This document shows positions 1 to 8,708 of a stretch of 64,000 nucleotides of DNA, piece by piece (positions within the stretch are counted from its first letter, which is position 1; every line of letters starts with the position of its first letter). A model generated the notes under the pieces. The model searched no databases, had not been told where the DNA came from, and saw only the letters and a list, made by a program, of their open reading frames with translations. Origin of the DNA: Vreelandella neptunia (lineage in GTDB: Bacteria; Pseudomonadota; Gammaproteobacteria; Pseudomonadales; Halomonadaceae); the NCBI RefSeq assembly GCF_000712975.1, contig NZ_JHQL01000003.1, positions 496,001 through 560,000 of the forward strand, in the 5' to 3' direction. The translations under genes and the position numbers were made by a program.

Positions 1-386
1 CTGCAGCCTTGATTCGTGAGCTAATGGATCATGACACGGTTGAGCAAGTTGTAGATGCTGTGCTGGCGGTCAACAGCGACGACAAATGGTTCAGTAAAGC
101 GCAGAAAACGCTTTCCCACGGTAGCCCCGTATCAGTGAAGCTAATTGATGAGCAGCTAAAACGCGCCAAGCACATGTCGTTGGCTGAGGTGTTTCAGTTT
201 GAGCTGGCGCTTTCCGTGCAGTGTTGCCGTCATCAGGAATTCCCCGAAGGCGTGCGAGCGCTGTTAGTCGATAAAGATGGCCAGCCTGCCTGGAAATACC
301 CAGATGTCGCGTCAGTAGAACAGACCTTTATTGAAGAGCTGCTGGCTTCGCCGTGGGAAAAGAGTCCTCTGGCGGATCTTCACTAA
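1..386 (+). CDS. 3-hydroxyisobutyryl-CoA hydrolase-like protein, C-terminal part
   Basis: The reading frame is open from the first base, so only the last ~128 residues are seen. The tail (EGVRALLVDKDGQPAWKYP, then a run ending near LLASPW) matches the C-terminal region of the enoyl-CoA hydratase/isomerase subgroup that hydrolyses 3-hydroxyisobutyryl-CoA in valine breakdown. The catalytic crotonase core lies upstream of the window. The next gene, 38 bp downstream on the same strand, encodes the following enzyme of the pathway (3-hydroxyisobutyrate dehydrogenase), which supports the call. An in-frame TTG at 9 is just an internal codon, not a start. Confidence 0.75.
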   Translation, partial: AALIRELMDHDTVEQVVDAVLAVNSDDKWFSKAQKTLSHGSPVSVKLIDEQLKRAKHMSLAEVFQFELALSVQCCRHQEFPEGVRALLVDKDGQPAWKYPDVASVEQTFIEELLASPWEKSPLADLH

Positions 387-424
387 TCCGTTTCCTAGTC
401 AATTTTCGAATAAGGACAACAAAG

Positions 425-1318
425 ATGACCACTGTCGCGTTTATCGGTTTAGGCAATATGGGCGGCCCCATGGCGGCCAACTTGGCGAAAGCGGGCTTTA
501 ACGTTCGCGCGTTCGACCTTTCTGAACAAGCGTTGGAAACAGCGAAATCTCAAGGCTGTGAAGTGGCGGCTTCTGCTCAGGCAGCGGCCACCGACGCAGA
601 TTTTATTATTTCTATGCTGCCCGCAGGCAAGCACGTACGTGGGCTGTATGTAGACGGTGACCAACCGCTGTTTGATGTCATTAAAAAGAGCGCTTTGGTG
701 ATTGACTGCTCGACCATTGATGCAGATACCGCCCGCAGCGTTGCTGCCGCTGGCGCTGAAAAAGGTGTTGGCTTTGTCGATGCGCCCGTGTCTGGTGGGG
801 TAGGTGGAGCCCAGGCAGGCACCTTGACCTTTATTGTTGGCGGTAGCGCTGCACAATTTGAACAGGCCAAGCCCGTCCTTGAGGTGATGGGTAAGAATAT
901 CTTCCACGCTGGCGACCATGGCGCAGGGCAGGTGGCGAAAGTATGCAACAACATGCTGCTTTCCATCCTGATGGCGGGCACCTGCGAAGCGATCAATATG
1001 GGCGTTAAAAACGGCCTGGACCCTGCAGTATTGTCCGAAATTATGAAGCAAAGCTCTGGGGGGAACTGGGCGCTTAACGTTTACAACCCTTATCCCGGCG
1101 TGATGGAAAATGCCCCTGCCTCAAAAGGCTATCAAGGCGGCTTCCAGGTAGATCTGATGATTAAAGACCTGGGCCTCGCCATGGATGTTAGCCAACAAAG
1201 CGCCTCACCGGTGCCCATGGGGTCGGCGGCACGTTCGCTATTCACCCTGCATAAAGCAGGTGGCAACGGCAAACTCGACTTCTCCAGCCTGCTGACGTTC
1301 TATCAAGATAAGGCGTGA
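425..1318 (+). CDS. mmsB: 3-hydroxyisobutyrate dehydrogenase
   Basis: NAD-dependent oxidation of 3-hydroxyisobutyrate to methylmalonate semialdehyde in valine catabolism; cytosolic. The 297-residue protein begins with the dinucleotide-binding motif GLGNMGGP (8-15), has the substrate motif DAPVSGGVGGA (119-129) and the catalytic-lysine motif GAGQVAKVCNN (Lys172 by count). Length is normal for the family. The ATG at 425 follows AAGGA at a good distance; a longer in-frame start at 353 would overlap the upstream gene and adds residues foreign to the family. It forms a likely operon with the hydrolase gene just upstream. Confidence 0.93.
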   Translation: MTTVAFIGLGNMGGPMAANLAKAGFNVRAFDLSEQALETAKSQGCEVAASAQAAATDADFIISMLPAGKHVRGLYVDGDQPLFDVIKKSALVIDCSTIDADTARSVAAAGAEKGVGFVDAPVSGGVGGAQAGTLTFIVGGSAAQFEQAKPVLEVMGKNIFHAGDHGAGQVAKVCNNMLLSILMAGTCEAINMGVKNGLDPAVLSEIMKQSSGGNWALNVYNPYPGVMENAPASKGYQGGFQVDLMIKDLGLAMDVSQQSASPVPMGSAARSLFTLHKAGGNGKLDFSSLLTFYQDKA

Positions 1319-1509
1319 GGAGTAAGGAGTTGGCGTGAGGAGTGTGAAATAGTTGTGGTTTTGTAGGGCGTGGTAAGCGAAGCGCACCCGCAAAGCAGCG
1401 TGCAGTGCTGCCGGGATTGGTGGGTACGGCACACCCCTGGCAGCGCAGCGGGCAACTGAATAGTATGGGAGGGCGCTTTAGCGCGCGATGCTTCAGCCAC
1501 TAAGTTTTC

Positions 1510-2430
1510 CTAAAACGCCGCCTCCAATTTAGCTAACTCACTATTAAGCTTCTTCAACTCCCTACACGCCAACCCATGCCGCTCGGCGCTTTCAATCAAT
1601 GGTCCCAAAATTGCCCCGCGCTCGGTGGGGCGTTTAGCTTCAACGTCCTGCAGCATCGACGCCTTATTGTTAGCAGTGTTTTCTACGACCTGCCATACCA
1701 ACGCCAACCACGCGTCTTCGCCTTTGCCACCAGCCGATGGTGCAATGCTTTCCTGCTCTAAAATCGCCGCGACCTCCGCTATCACCGCTTCTACACGAAC
1801 CGCATACGCGTCACTGCGCAGTTCCCCATTACGCACCCCATTGAGCGCCACCAGTGGGTTAATCGCTGCATTCACCGCCAATTTTTGCCACAAGCGTTGG
1901 CGTATATCACTCACCGCTGTTGCGGCAAAATTTGCCTGGGTGAGTGCCTGCGTCATTACTTCCGCCAGTTCACCGTGTTGATTGTTCAGGTCGCCAATAA
2001 AGGTCGGCCCCCGCCCGGCGTGAACCACGCCATCACTGCCAGTTAAGTAAGCGCCTTGGGTTGTCGTTGCACACAGCACTGGCCCTGGCCACCTATCAGT
2101 CAGCCGTGGCTGCGCCAAAAAACCGTTCTGCCACAGCACCAGCGGGGTAGTGGGTGGAACCATATCTGCAATGCTGGCAAGCGCTGTCTCAGCGGCCATG
2201 GCTTTGGTGGTGATATGTACAAACTCAGGCGCGGGCAGTGGATAAGAGGCTAGCTCCGCAACCGTAACGCTGGCTAGCCGCTGAGTTCGCTCTTCACCCT
2301 CTGGTGTTGTTAGGCGTTGGTGTTCAGGCAGCGCACGTCGGCCAATCAATGTGGCGTCAGTGAAGGGGGAAAGCGAATGCGCCAACAGGCGACCAATGGC
2401 CCCAGGGCCAAGTATCCAATGGGAAGTCAT
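1510..2430 (-). CDS. panE: 2-dehydropantoate 2-reductase (ketopantoate reductase family)
   Basis: NADPH-dependent reduction of ketopantoate to pantoate in pantothenate and CoA synthesis. The 306-residue protein has the N-terminal nucleotide motif GPGAIG (8-13), the LWQNG segment (99-103, family Asn), and the C-terminal domain motif KLAVNAAINPL with the catalytic Lys at about 183. It is convergent with mmsB and separated from it by about 190 bp of short inverted and GC-rich repeats with no gene. The family contains paralogues of other specificity, so the family is sure and the exact substrate is likely. Confidence 0.87.
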   Translation of the reverse strand: MTSHWILGPGAIGRLLAHSLSPFTDATLIGRRALPEHQRLTTPEGEERTQRLASVTVAELASYPLPAPEFVHITTKAMAAETALASIADMVPPTTPLVLWQNGFLAQPRLTDRWPGPVLCATTTQGAYLTGSDGVVHAGRGPTFIGDLNNQHGELAEVMTQALTQANFAATAVSDIRQRLWQKLAVNAAINPLVALNGVRNGELRSDAYAVRVEAVIAEVAAILEQESIAPSAGGKGEDAWLALVWQVVENTANNKASMLQDVEAKRPTERGAILGPLIESAERHGLACRELKKLNSELAKLEAAF

Positions 2431-2584
2431 CGTTGATTATTAGCCATCAGTAGCGGTGTTACCGCCAAGCTTACCGTGTTCAGCATAAGGAAATGAAGGC
2501 AACCGGCCAATCATCAGAAGAGAGTATCGCCGAAGGTTATCTTGGGACGCTGCCTAGCGCATACGTTAAAAACGCATGGTTTGG

Positions 2585-3394
2585 TCATTGCCGTGTGGAA
2601 AAAAAGTAATGCCAACTCCGCGAGGCCAGCGCACCAATCACGAAAAATAGGGTTGCCAGAGTGACGATGGTTGGCCCCGTCGGTGTGTCAAAGGTATAAG
2701 CAGTCCGCAGCCCACCAGTTGTAGCGGCCATGGCAATCATCGCAGCAATAATAGCCATTTGCTCTGGCGTGCGGCTGAAAGGCCGTGCCGTTGCAGCAGG
2801 GATAATCAGTAACGCAGCAATCAAAAGTGCGCCAACCACTTTAAGGGCGACGGCCACGACAATAGCCAGCGCCACGGTCAGCACTAACTGCTCGCGGCGT
2901 GGGTTGATGTGGCTGGCATAGGCTAATTCTTCGTTTAACGTGGCAGTTAATAGCGCTTGCCAGCGCCAAAACATAAGGCCGATCACTAGCAGGGCCCCAG
3001 ACCAGATAATTAATAGATCGGTTTTGCCTACGGCAAGAATGTCACCAAACAGATAAGCATGCAGGTCAATGCGTACCCCTGAGACAAAAGAGACGGCCAC
3101 CAAGCCTATGGCCAGGGCCGAATGCGCCATGACGCCCAGTAGTGTATCCATAGCATAGCCTTTGCCACTTAGCGTTGACACGCACAATGCCATGAGCAGA
3201 GCGACACTAATCACACCGGCAAAGAGGGAAATATTCCAAAGTAGCGCCAATGCTACTCCCAGAATGGCCGCATGGGCGGTGGCATCGCCAAAATAGGCCA
3301 TCCGCCGCCAAACAACGAAACACCCCAGAGGGGCAGCGGCTAACCCTACACCTAACCCCGCCAGAGCGGCACGCCACATAAAATCATCCAGCAT
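2585..3394 (-). CDS. znuB: Zinc ABC transporter, permease ZnuB
   Basis: Inner-membrane channel subunit of the high-affinity zinc importer ZnuABC. The 269-residue protein is almost entirely hydrophobic helices of the metal-type ABC-3 permease family, starting MLDDFMWRAALAGLGVGLAAAP as in known ZnuB proteins. The longer in-frame start at 3481 lies deep inside znuC and adds a non-family extension; the chosen ATG at 3394 overlaps the znuC stop by 11 bp, which points to translational coupling. Zinc rather than manganese is inferred from the Zur-like site in the znuC-znuA intergenic region and the His-rich ZnuA. Confidence 0.9.
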   Translation of the reverse strand: MLDDFMWRAALAGLGVGLAAAPLGCFVVWRRMAYFGDATAHAAILGVALALLWNISLFAGVISVALLMALCVSTLSGKGYAMDTLLGVMAHSALAIGLVAVSFVSGVRIDLHAYLFGDILAVGKTDLLIIWSGALLVIGLMFWRWQALLTATLNEELAYASHINPRREQLVLTVALAIVVAVALKVVGALLIAALLIIPAATARPFSRTPEQMAIIAAMIAMAATTGGLRTAYTFDTPTGPTIVTLATLFFVIGALASRSWHYFFSTRQ

Positions 3395-4175
3395 GGTGCA
3401 GCCTCTCCTCATCATGATGGCCCACGTGTTGATGACGATAAAAAGCCAGCGTGCTGGCAACCTGATCGCCGAAAAGAGCATGATAGTGAGGTGATGACGC
3501 TACCTGCTCAGGTTGGCCTTCACAGCAGATATGGCCATTTAGGCAGATCACGTGGTCAGCCGTGCGCATCACTACATGCAGATCGTGACTGACCATTAAG
3601 ACGGCACATTGAGAGCGCTGACGAATTTGCTCAATGCGCTGATAAAATTCAGCAACGCCCCGATGATCCAGGCCCTGAGTAGCTTCATCGAGCAATAAAA
3701 GTGTTGGGCGTGAAAGTAGGGCGCGCGCCAATAGCACCCTTTGTAGCTGGCCGCCAGAAAGGTGATTCATAGCTGCATTCAGAAGATGTTCAGCGCCTGC
3801 CTGTTCCAGCGCTTCAGTAATATCACGGCTGGCATGTCGGTGGGGTAGATTAACAAAGCGGCGCACTGTCATCGGCAAGGTGTCATCAAGATGAAGCCGT
3901 TGGGGCACATAGCCAATTTTGAGAGCAGGAGAGCGGATGATTCGCCCTGCTGCCGGTTTTATGGCTCCCACTAGGGTTTTGACTAGAGTGGACTTTCCAG
4001 AACCGTTTGGGCCAATGAGGGTGACAATCCGGCCAGGTTGTAGCACCAAGTTGATATCTTTCAAGATAGGACGTTGGCCAAATTGAACAGAAAGTTGTTC
4101 GGTACTCAATAACGCTTGATCTGGAAGAGAGGTGCTAGAGCTAGGCGTGCTTGTTGACGATAAACGCGAAAACAT
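3384..4175 (-). CDS. znuC: Zinc ABC transporter, ATP-binding protein ZnuC
   Basis: Cytoplasmic ATPase that drives zinc import with ZnuB. The 263-residue protein has Walker A GPNGSGKST (55-63), the signature LSGGQ (139-143) followed by LQRV, and Walker B LLLLDEA (159-165) with the following D-loop. A Ser/Thr-rich N-terminal stretch of about 20 residues precedes the ABC domain and is unusual but poorly conserved in general. It is the first gene of a znuCB operon and diverges from znuA across 165 bp holding a Zur-like dyad (4198-4212), so repression by zinc-loaded Zur is expected. Confidence 0.92.
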   Translation of the reverse strand: MFSRLSSTSTPSSSTSLPDQALLSTEQLSVQFGQRPILKDINLVLQPGRIVTLIGPNGSGKSTLVKTLVGAIKPAAGRIIRSPALKIGYVPQRLHLDDTLPMTVRRFVNLPHRHASRDITEALEQAGAEHLLNAAMNHLSGGQLQRVLLARALLSRPTLLLLDEATQGLDHRGVAEFYQRIEQIRQRSQCAVLMVSHDLHVVMRTADHVICLNGHICCEGQPEQVASSPHYHALFGDQVASTLAFYRHQHVGHHDEERLHHAG

Positions 4176-4197
4176 AGCAAACTCCGAGTTGATTTAT

Positions 4198-4212
4198 TGT
4201 TATGTTATAACA
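4198..4212. promoter_or_regulatory. Zur-like operator between znuC and znuA
   Basis: Inverted repeat TGTTAT-GTT-ATAACA, inside the longer palindrome TTATGTTATAACATAA (4200-4215). The half-sites match the TGTTATA-type Zur box of gammaproteobacteria. It lies 23 bp from the znuC start and 128 bp from the znuA start. A second copy with the same half-sites and spacing is found before the outer-membrane gene at 6780, so the two units are probably one regulon. Confidence 0.75.
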
Positions 4213-4340
4213 TAATTTAATAGGCTAACAAGATCTAAATGGTGGCGCGTCGATAGAGCGTTGGTGACGACACTATCCGATGCTTTGTAGTGATCAGTTG
4301 CTGGACTGTTTAGTGTTTTCTATCCATAAAGGAGCCTGTT

Positions 4341-5300
4341 ATGAAACAATCACTTACTAAAATTACGTTACCTTTGCTGGCGGGACTTCCATTAGTTGCA
4401 ATCGCTGACGTGCCGCGTGTGGCGGTAGATATTCCACCGGTTTATTCACTGGTGAGCAAGGTGATGGGGGAGCTAGGGAAGCCAACGCTGTTTATGCAAC
4501 AAGGGGCGTCTCCTCATGGGTATTCATTGCGCCCTTCAGAAGCACAAGCGTTAGATACGGCAGAGCTTGTGGTATGGGTCAGCACTGACTTGACCCCTTG
4601 GCTGTCAAATCCGCTGGCGTCGTTGGCTTCAGAGGCGGAGCATTTGGAGTTGATGGCGCTGGAAGAAACGCAGGTATTGAATTATCGCGACAGGTCGGTT
4701 GCCCTTACGGAAGCACACGACGACCATGACCATGACCATGACCATGACCATGACGACCACGATCATCATCATGACGGGTTAGACCCCCACGGCTGGCTTG
4801 ATCCAGAAAATGCGCGTTTATGGCTAGATGCCATTGCTCGTCGTTTAAGCGTACTGGACCCAGAAAATGCTGAAATTTATCAGTCCAACGCAACCCAAGC
4901 CAAAGCGGGTCTGCTGGATTTGCAGATAGCGCTAGAAAACCAGCTAACAATGCAGCCAGCACCACGCTTCGTGGTTTTTCATGATGCCTACCAGTATTTT
5001 GAACAGCGTTTTGATGTGCCTTCGGAAGGTGCCATTTCGCTTGGAGATGCCTCAACGCCAAGTCCTGCGCGTATTGAAGCTATTCAACAACACGTGCTGA
5101 AAAATGATATTCAATGCGTGTTCAGTGAGCCTCAGTTCAACCCGGCGATGGTAGAAAATGTCTTCGGCGATACCCCGGCTGTCATGGGGGTGATTGATCC
5201 GCTGGGCGTCGAGTTGCCGCTTGGGCCAACACTTTATGACCAGTTGCTGCGTCAGCTGGCCGATGCACTTAAGGAGTGCAGTGCGCAGCAGCAACCCTAG
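4341..5300 (+). CDS. znuA: Zinc ABC transporter, periplasmic zinc-binding protein ZnuA
   Basis: Captures Zn2+ in the periplasm and delivers it to ZnuB. The 319-residue protein has a signal peptide (1-22, ending AIA), and the metal ligands expected for the cluster A-1 family: His in SPHGY (59), His in DPHGWLDPENA (150), and His in VVFHDAYQYF (214), with a late Asp in VIDPLG. Residues 126-145 form the Asp/His-rich loop typical of ZnuA, encoded by a run of GACCAT repeats that may vary in length between strains. It has a clear AAGGAG ribosome site and is divergent from znuCB. A strong hairpin follows the gene. Confidence 0.94.
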   Translation: MKQSLTKITLPLLAGLPLVAIADVPRVAVDIPPVYSLVSKVMGELGKPTLFMQQGASPHGYSLRPSEAQALDTAELVVWVSTDLTPWLSNPLASLASEAEHLELMALEETQVLNYRDRSVALTEAHDDHDHDHDHDHDDHDHHHDGLDPHGWLDPENARLWLDAIARRLSVLDPENAEIYQSNATQAKAGLLDLQIALENQLTMQPAPRFVVFHDAYQYFEQRFDVPSEGAISLGDASTPSPARIEAIQQHVLKNDIQCVFSEPQFNPAMVENVFGDTPAVMGVIDPLGVELPLGPTLYDQLLRQLADALKECSAQQQP

Positions 5301-5332
5301 TAATCTTTAATGTACCGCGGTAAAAACGTAGC

Positions 5333-5359
5333 AGGGCGGCACTTTAACGGTGCCGCCCT
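5333..5359. terminator. Hairpin between znuA and the His-rich barrel gene
   Basis: Perfect 10-bp stem AGGGCGGCAC / GTGCCGCCCT with a 7-nt loop, 33 bp after the znuA stop and 33 bp from the end of the convergent gene. A short T-rich stretch (GTTTCTATC) follows on the plus strand; it could serve both genes. Confidence 0.65.
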
Positions 5360-5391
5360 GTTTCTATCTCATCGTATAAAGAGAGTTAACG

Positions 5392-6726
5392 CTAGTGATC
5401 GTGACCAGCGTGGCCACCAAAGGTGGCGTTGAACTGCAGCATGCCCACCCAGCTCTCTTCTTCACCGGCGTAGTCTTCTTGGGTGACTTGGGCGCGTAGA
5501 AACATGTTGTCACGTAGATGCCAAGTTAGCTGGCCGCTGTGACGCCAAGAAACATCTTCTGACACGATGGCCGTAGGATGAGTGCCCATCACGCGATTGC
5601 TCATGCCTAGCGCTTCAGTGCGTAGACCTATTTCCCAGCGTGGCGCGATGCCATAGATGGTTTCCAGGTAAGCGCCATCCTGCTGCTCGGTATAGGCATC
5701 CCGGGAATGAAAGTGGTCGTGATGCTGAACGTGTTCGCGCAGATCACGCTCGGTATAAAAGTACTCGGCCCCTAGCTGCCAATCGCCCTGAACACCCGGC
5801 TGGCCGCCATCGCTCTGATAGCGGGCATCTAGTCCGGCAAACCAGTTGTCGCCTTCGGCGCTATGCGCATGGTGGCCGTGGTCATCAACGCGAACAAATT
5901 GGCGGTTATAACCTGCTGAAACACCCAGGTCGAGGGTTTGTCTTAGACCGATATCAGGCTGGAATTTGGCAAACAGTGTGCTGACGCGAGGGCCGCTTTT
6001 ACGCGCTTCGTAGCCGCCTTCGCTGAACTGGCTAAAGCCTTCGCCTTCTCCCTGGAAAAGTTCGGTGCCAACTAAAACGCTAGCGGTAGGCGCCCAGCTA
6101 AGTTGCACACCAGTATCCAGCAAACCATGTTCGCCAAGAATATACTGATTAACTAGCGGACGTTCGACAAAGTCCCAGGCATGGGGGTGTCGGCTATTTA
6201 TATAACCTACGTCAGAAAGAAACTTACCAGCTTTGAGTTTCAGGTTAGCAGGCAACTGCTGAGAGGTCAGATAAGCCTCCTCCAGGCTGATATCGTCCTC
6301 ACTTAGGGAAATGACAGCGGTACCATTCAAGTAGTCGTTTCCTCCTTGCACTACTACTTCTGAATGACCCAGATTAAAACCATCTTCCAGGGCGTGGTCG
6401 TGGCCTTCATGGCTGTGATCATCATGCCCGTGCTCGGCGTCGTGTCCACTATGGCCAAAACCGGCAGGAGAGTGCTCCTCACCCGAAAAGCGGTTGTGGT
6501 AGATACCTTCCAGGGTTAGTGAAATGTTTAGGTTGAAGTTCTGTTTGTCGTGGCCGTTATTAGCATGTTCAGACGGATGAGTGTGGCTGCTGTGGTCATG
6601 GTGGCTATGCTCATGTGCTGAATGATTGTGGTTAGAATGGTCATGCTGATGGTCAGCGGCCCAGGTAGGTGTCGCCATCAGTACGGCAGCAGCAATCGGG
6701 GTGAGCATTAACAAACGGCGAGACAT
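5392..6726 (-). CDS. His-rich outer-membrane beta-barrel protein, probably zinc-related
   Basis: A 444-residue protein with a signal peptide (1-23, ending TWA) followed by a long His/Asp-rich segment (about 25-60) and a second His cluster (about 90-112), then alternating aromatic/hydrophobic strands typical of an outer-membrane barrel, and a His-containing end (GHAGHDH). Similar genes are often labelled zinc-regulated TonB-dependent receptor, but no TonB box or plug domain is visible and the length is nearer to porin-like barrels. A Zur-like dyad lies 54 bp upstream of the start, and the gene is next to znuA. Zinc binding or passage across the outer membrane under zinc shortage is inferred. 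Confidence 0.75.
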   Translation of the reverse strand: MSRRLLMLTPIAAAVLMATPTWAADHQHDHSNHNHSAHEHSHHDHSSHTHPSEHANNGHDKQNFNLNISLTLEGIYHNRFSGEEHSPAGFGHSGHDAEHGHDDHSHEGHDHALEDGFNLGHSEVVVQGGNDYLNGTAVISLSEDDISLEEAYLTSQQLPANLKLKAGKFLSDVGYINSRHPHAWDFVERPLVNQYILGEHGLLDTGVQLSWAPTASVLVGTELFQGEGEGFSQFSEGGYEARKSGPRVSTLFAKFQPDIGLRQTLDLGVSAGYNRQFVRVDDHGHHAHSAEGDNWFAGLDARYQSDGGQPGVQGDWQLGAEYFYTERDLREHVQHHDHFHSRDAYTEQQDGAYLETIYGIAPRWEIGLRTEALGMSNRVMGTHPTAIVSEDVSWRHSGQLTWHLRDNMFLRAQVTQEDYAGEEESWVGMLQFNATFGGHAGHDH

Positions 6727-6779
6727 GGTGAAGCTCCTAGAGATGGGGTGTAGGGCAATAGCTAATAATACAAGCGGTT

Positions 6780-6798
6780 AATGTTATGTAATAACATT
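6780..6798. promoter_or_regulatory. Zur-like operator upstream of the His-rich barrel gene
   Basis: Inverted repeat AATGTTAT-GTA-ATAACATT, 8-bp arms and 3-bp spacer, followed by TC, close to the classic Zur box. The core TGTTAT-GTW-ATAACA is the same as at 4198-4212. It lies in the promoter region of the minus-strand gene that starts at 6726. Confidence 0.78.
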
Positions 6799-7367
6799 TC
6801 AATTAGCAATAGTTCTGCGTTAAGTGAACAAACTCTAAATGATGGATGAACAAACTCTGTTGCCTTCTTGGAGGAGTATTCAAATGTAGGGAGCTGGGGG
6901 CGTTAGTTTCACGATGAGATGATCTTTTGAAGGGTGCCTGACTAAACGTTATTAATCTGCCTGCCAGGGTTTAGCGCCGCCTCTAACATTTAATCCTGTT
7001 ACGTTCGCCAGCGCACAGTGAATGCATATTTTAAGGTTCATCCTAACGGTGAGCGTGGCAAAGGAAGTGCCTAAACAAGGACGTTGCGCCATGCGCTGCA
7101 AGGGATGCAGCGCGCTTTACTTGTCGTATTTGAAACTTTGCTATTACCTTCCTTTTCTTCTTGCAGGCTGTCCTTGTTGTTAGGGGCGGTCGCTTTATAG
7201 TGATTTCAACACGCAATCTTTACCCTTGGCCGATCAGATGCCGTCATGATGGTTTAACAGCATTTACTACACATAGTGAGCCACCATGCCGGGCGTGCCT
7301 GAAGGGTATTTACGAGTAGAGGGTCGCAGAAGTCTGCATTAAGTCGATCCAATGTAAGGAACATGTT
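6799..7367. other. Intergenic region without recognised gene
   Basis: About 570 bp between the Zur site and the 83-residue ORF at 7368. No open frame of convincing length, RNA gene or known repeat was recognised. It has short GC-rich dyads such as GCGCTGCA...TGCAGCGCGC around 7092-7117. Confidence 0.4.
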
Positions 7368-7619
7368 ATGAAAATTATCTTTGCCCTAACGCTCGGAACG
7401 ATAGCCATGCTCTTGGCAGTCACCGCTCAAGATTCACTTATTGCTCGACTCTTACTTGCCTCTGTGGGCCTTGCGCTCTATGCAGTGGCGCTGATTCCAG
7501 TGGCTGTTGGCAGCGAACAGAAGGCATCGAGGGCTCGCAAGCTGAACGTATCAATCGTTGGAGTGATGAGCGGTCTTCCCTACAGGAAGCAACTAGAATT
7601 CCTGAAGGAACCGTTCTGA
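7368..7619 (+). CDS. Small hypothetical membrane protein
   Basis: An 83-residue protein with two hydrophobic segments (about 3-20 and 27-49) and a charged C-terminal third. The start is preceded by AAGGA with good spacing (GTAAGGAACATGTT). The stop is 2 bp before the start of the esterase gene, so the two are probably cotranscribed. I do not recognise the family. Confidence 0.55.
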   Translation: MKIIFALTLGTIAMLLAVTAQDSLIARLLLASVGLALYAVALIPVAVGSEQKASRARKLNVSIVGVMSGLPYRKQLEFLKEPF

Positions 7620-7621
7620 AT

Positions 7622-8590
7622 ATGCTTTCCACTGCAAGCCGTATCTATAAGCAGTATGCGCCGTACTACGCTGGTCAAGGAGGCCTTATGCCGAGAACTT
7701 CAGGTAGCCAAGATCGACTAACTGATTTGAAAGAGTTTGGGTCGGACCCTGGGGCGTTGCAGGCGGATACCTATATTCCAAAGAACTTCTCTAAGAATGG
7801 GCCGCTTGTGGTTGTTCTTCATGGCAGCACCCAGTCAGCGGAAAGTTATGATCTCGGGTCAGGCTGGTCGGCGCTCGCGGATGAATGCGGGATAGCACTT
7901 TTATATCCTGGGCAAAGGAAAAGCAATAATCCGATTAGTAGCTTTAATTGGTTCAGTTCTGGCGACAGCCGCCGCGGTAAAGGCGAGCCACTGTCTATTC
8001 GTCATATGATTGAGCAGGTGGTGAAGGACCATGATATTGATCCTACGCGGGTCTTTATTACCGGGATGTCTTCAGGCGGGGCAATGACATCGGTCATGCT
8101 GGCGACTTATCCCGAAGTGTTTGCGGGCGGCGCGATTATCGCAGGGCTACCTTACCGCAGCGCTGATAACCTGATGGAAGCGGTTGTTCGTATGAAAGGA
8201 TATGGTGGCCCTTCAGATAGCAAGCTCGACGCGCTGGTGCGCGGAGCCTCGACATATGAGGGTCCTTGGCCAACGATTTCGGTCTGGCATGGCGGTAGCG
8301 ATTCGACTGTCGATCAGGCTAATGCTGACTCCATTGTTCGCCAATGGCAGCAAGTTCATAACGTTGAAGGATCGCCGACACGGGTGGAGCAGGTCGATGG
8401 TTTTCCCCGCCAGGTTTGGTGCAACACAGACGGAAAAGAAGTGATTGAAGAGTACATCATCGAAGGGATGGGTCACGGCACGCCAATTATGGCCGTTGGC
8501 GACGAAGGCCTTGGGGAAGAAGACAAATATATGTTGGAAGTCGGCATTTCTTCGACCCGTCACATAGCGCACTTTTGGGCGCTTACCTAG
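7622..8590 (+). CDS. PHB-depolymerase-family esterase
   Basis: An alpha/beta hydrolase of 322 residues related to extracellular poly(3-hydroxybutyrate) depolymerases and feruloyl esterases. It shows VVVLHGSTQS (oxyanion region, about 64-72), the nucleophile elbow GMSSGG with Ser150, a probable acid Asp227 (WHGGSDSTV) and a probable His285 (EGMGHGTP). No clear signal peptide is seen: the N-terminus (LSTASRIYKQYAPYYAGQGG) resembles the amphipathic start of the intracellular-looking members of the family. The substrate could be a polyester or a small ester. It follows an 83-residue membrane-protein gene by 2 bp. Confidence 0.8.
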   Translation: MLSTASRIYKQYAPYYAGQGGLMPRTSGSQDRLTDLKEFGSDPGALQADTYIPKNFSKNGPLVVVLHGSTQSAESYDLGSGWSALADECGIALLYPGQRKSNNPISSFNWFSSGDSRRGKGEPLSIRHMIEQVVKDHDIDPTRVFITGMSSGGAMTSVMLATYPEVFAGGAIIAGLPYRSADNLMEAVVRMKGYGGPSDSKLDALVRGASTYEGPWPTISVWHGGSDSTVDQANADSIVRQWQQVHNVEGSPTRVEQVDGFPRQVWCNTDGKEVIEEYIIEGMGHGTPIMAVGDEGLGEEDKYMLEVGISSTRHIAHFWALT

Positions 8591-8708
8591 TGCATAACAG
8601 TAGCCATTAAGCCAAGTAAAGCAGTTCTGAGGATGATGCGCGACGAAGCGTAAACGTCTGAATAAACCCCACCTTGTCGCGCATCGCGCTAAACGATCTC
8701 TCCACTAA

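Noticed and set aside
449..1051. 200-codon frame on the minus strand inside mmsB
   Set aside because: Shadow of a well-supported gene; no family pattern.
6799..7367. Riboswitch or small RNA gene
   Set aside because: No conserved riboswitch core or terminator hairpin could be identified by eye.
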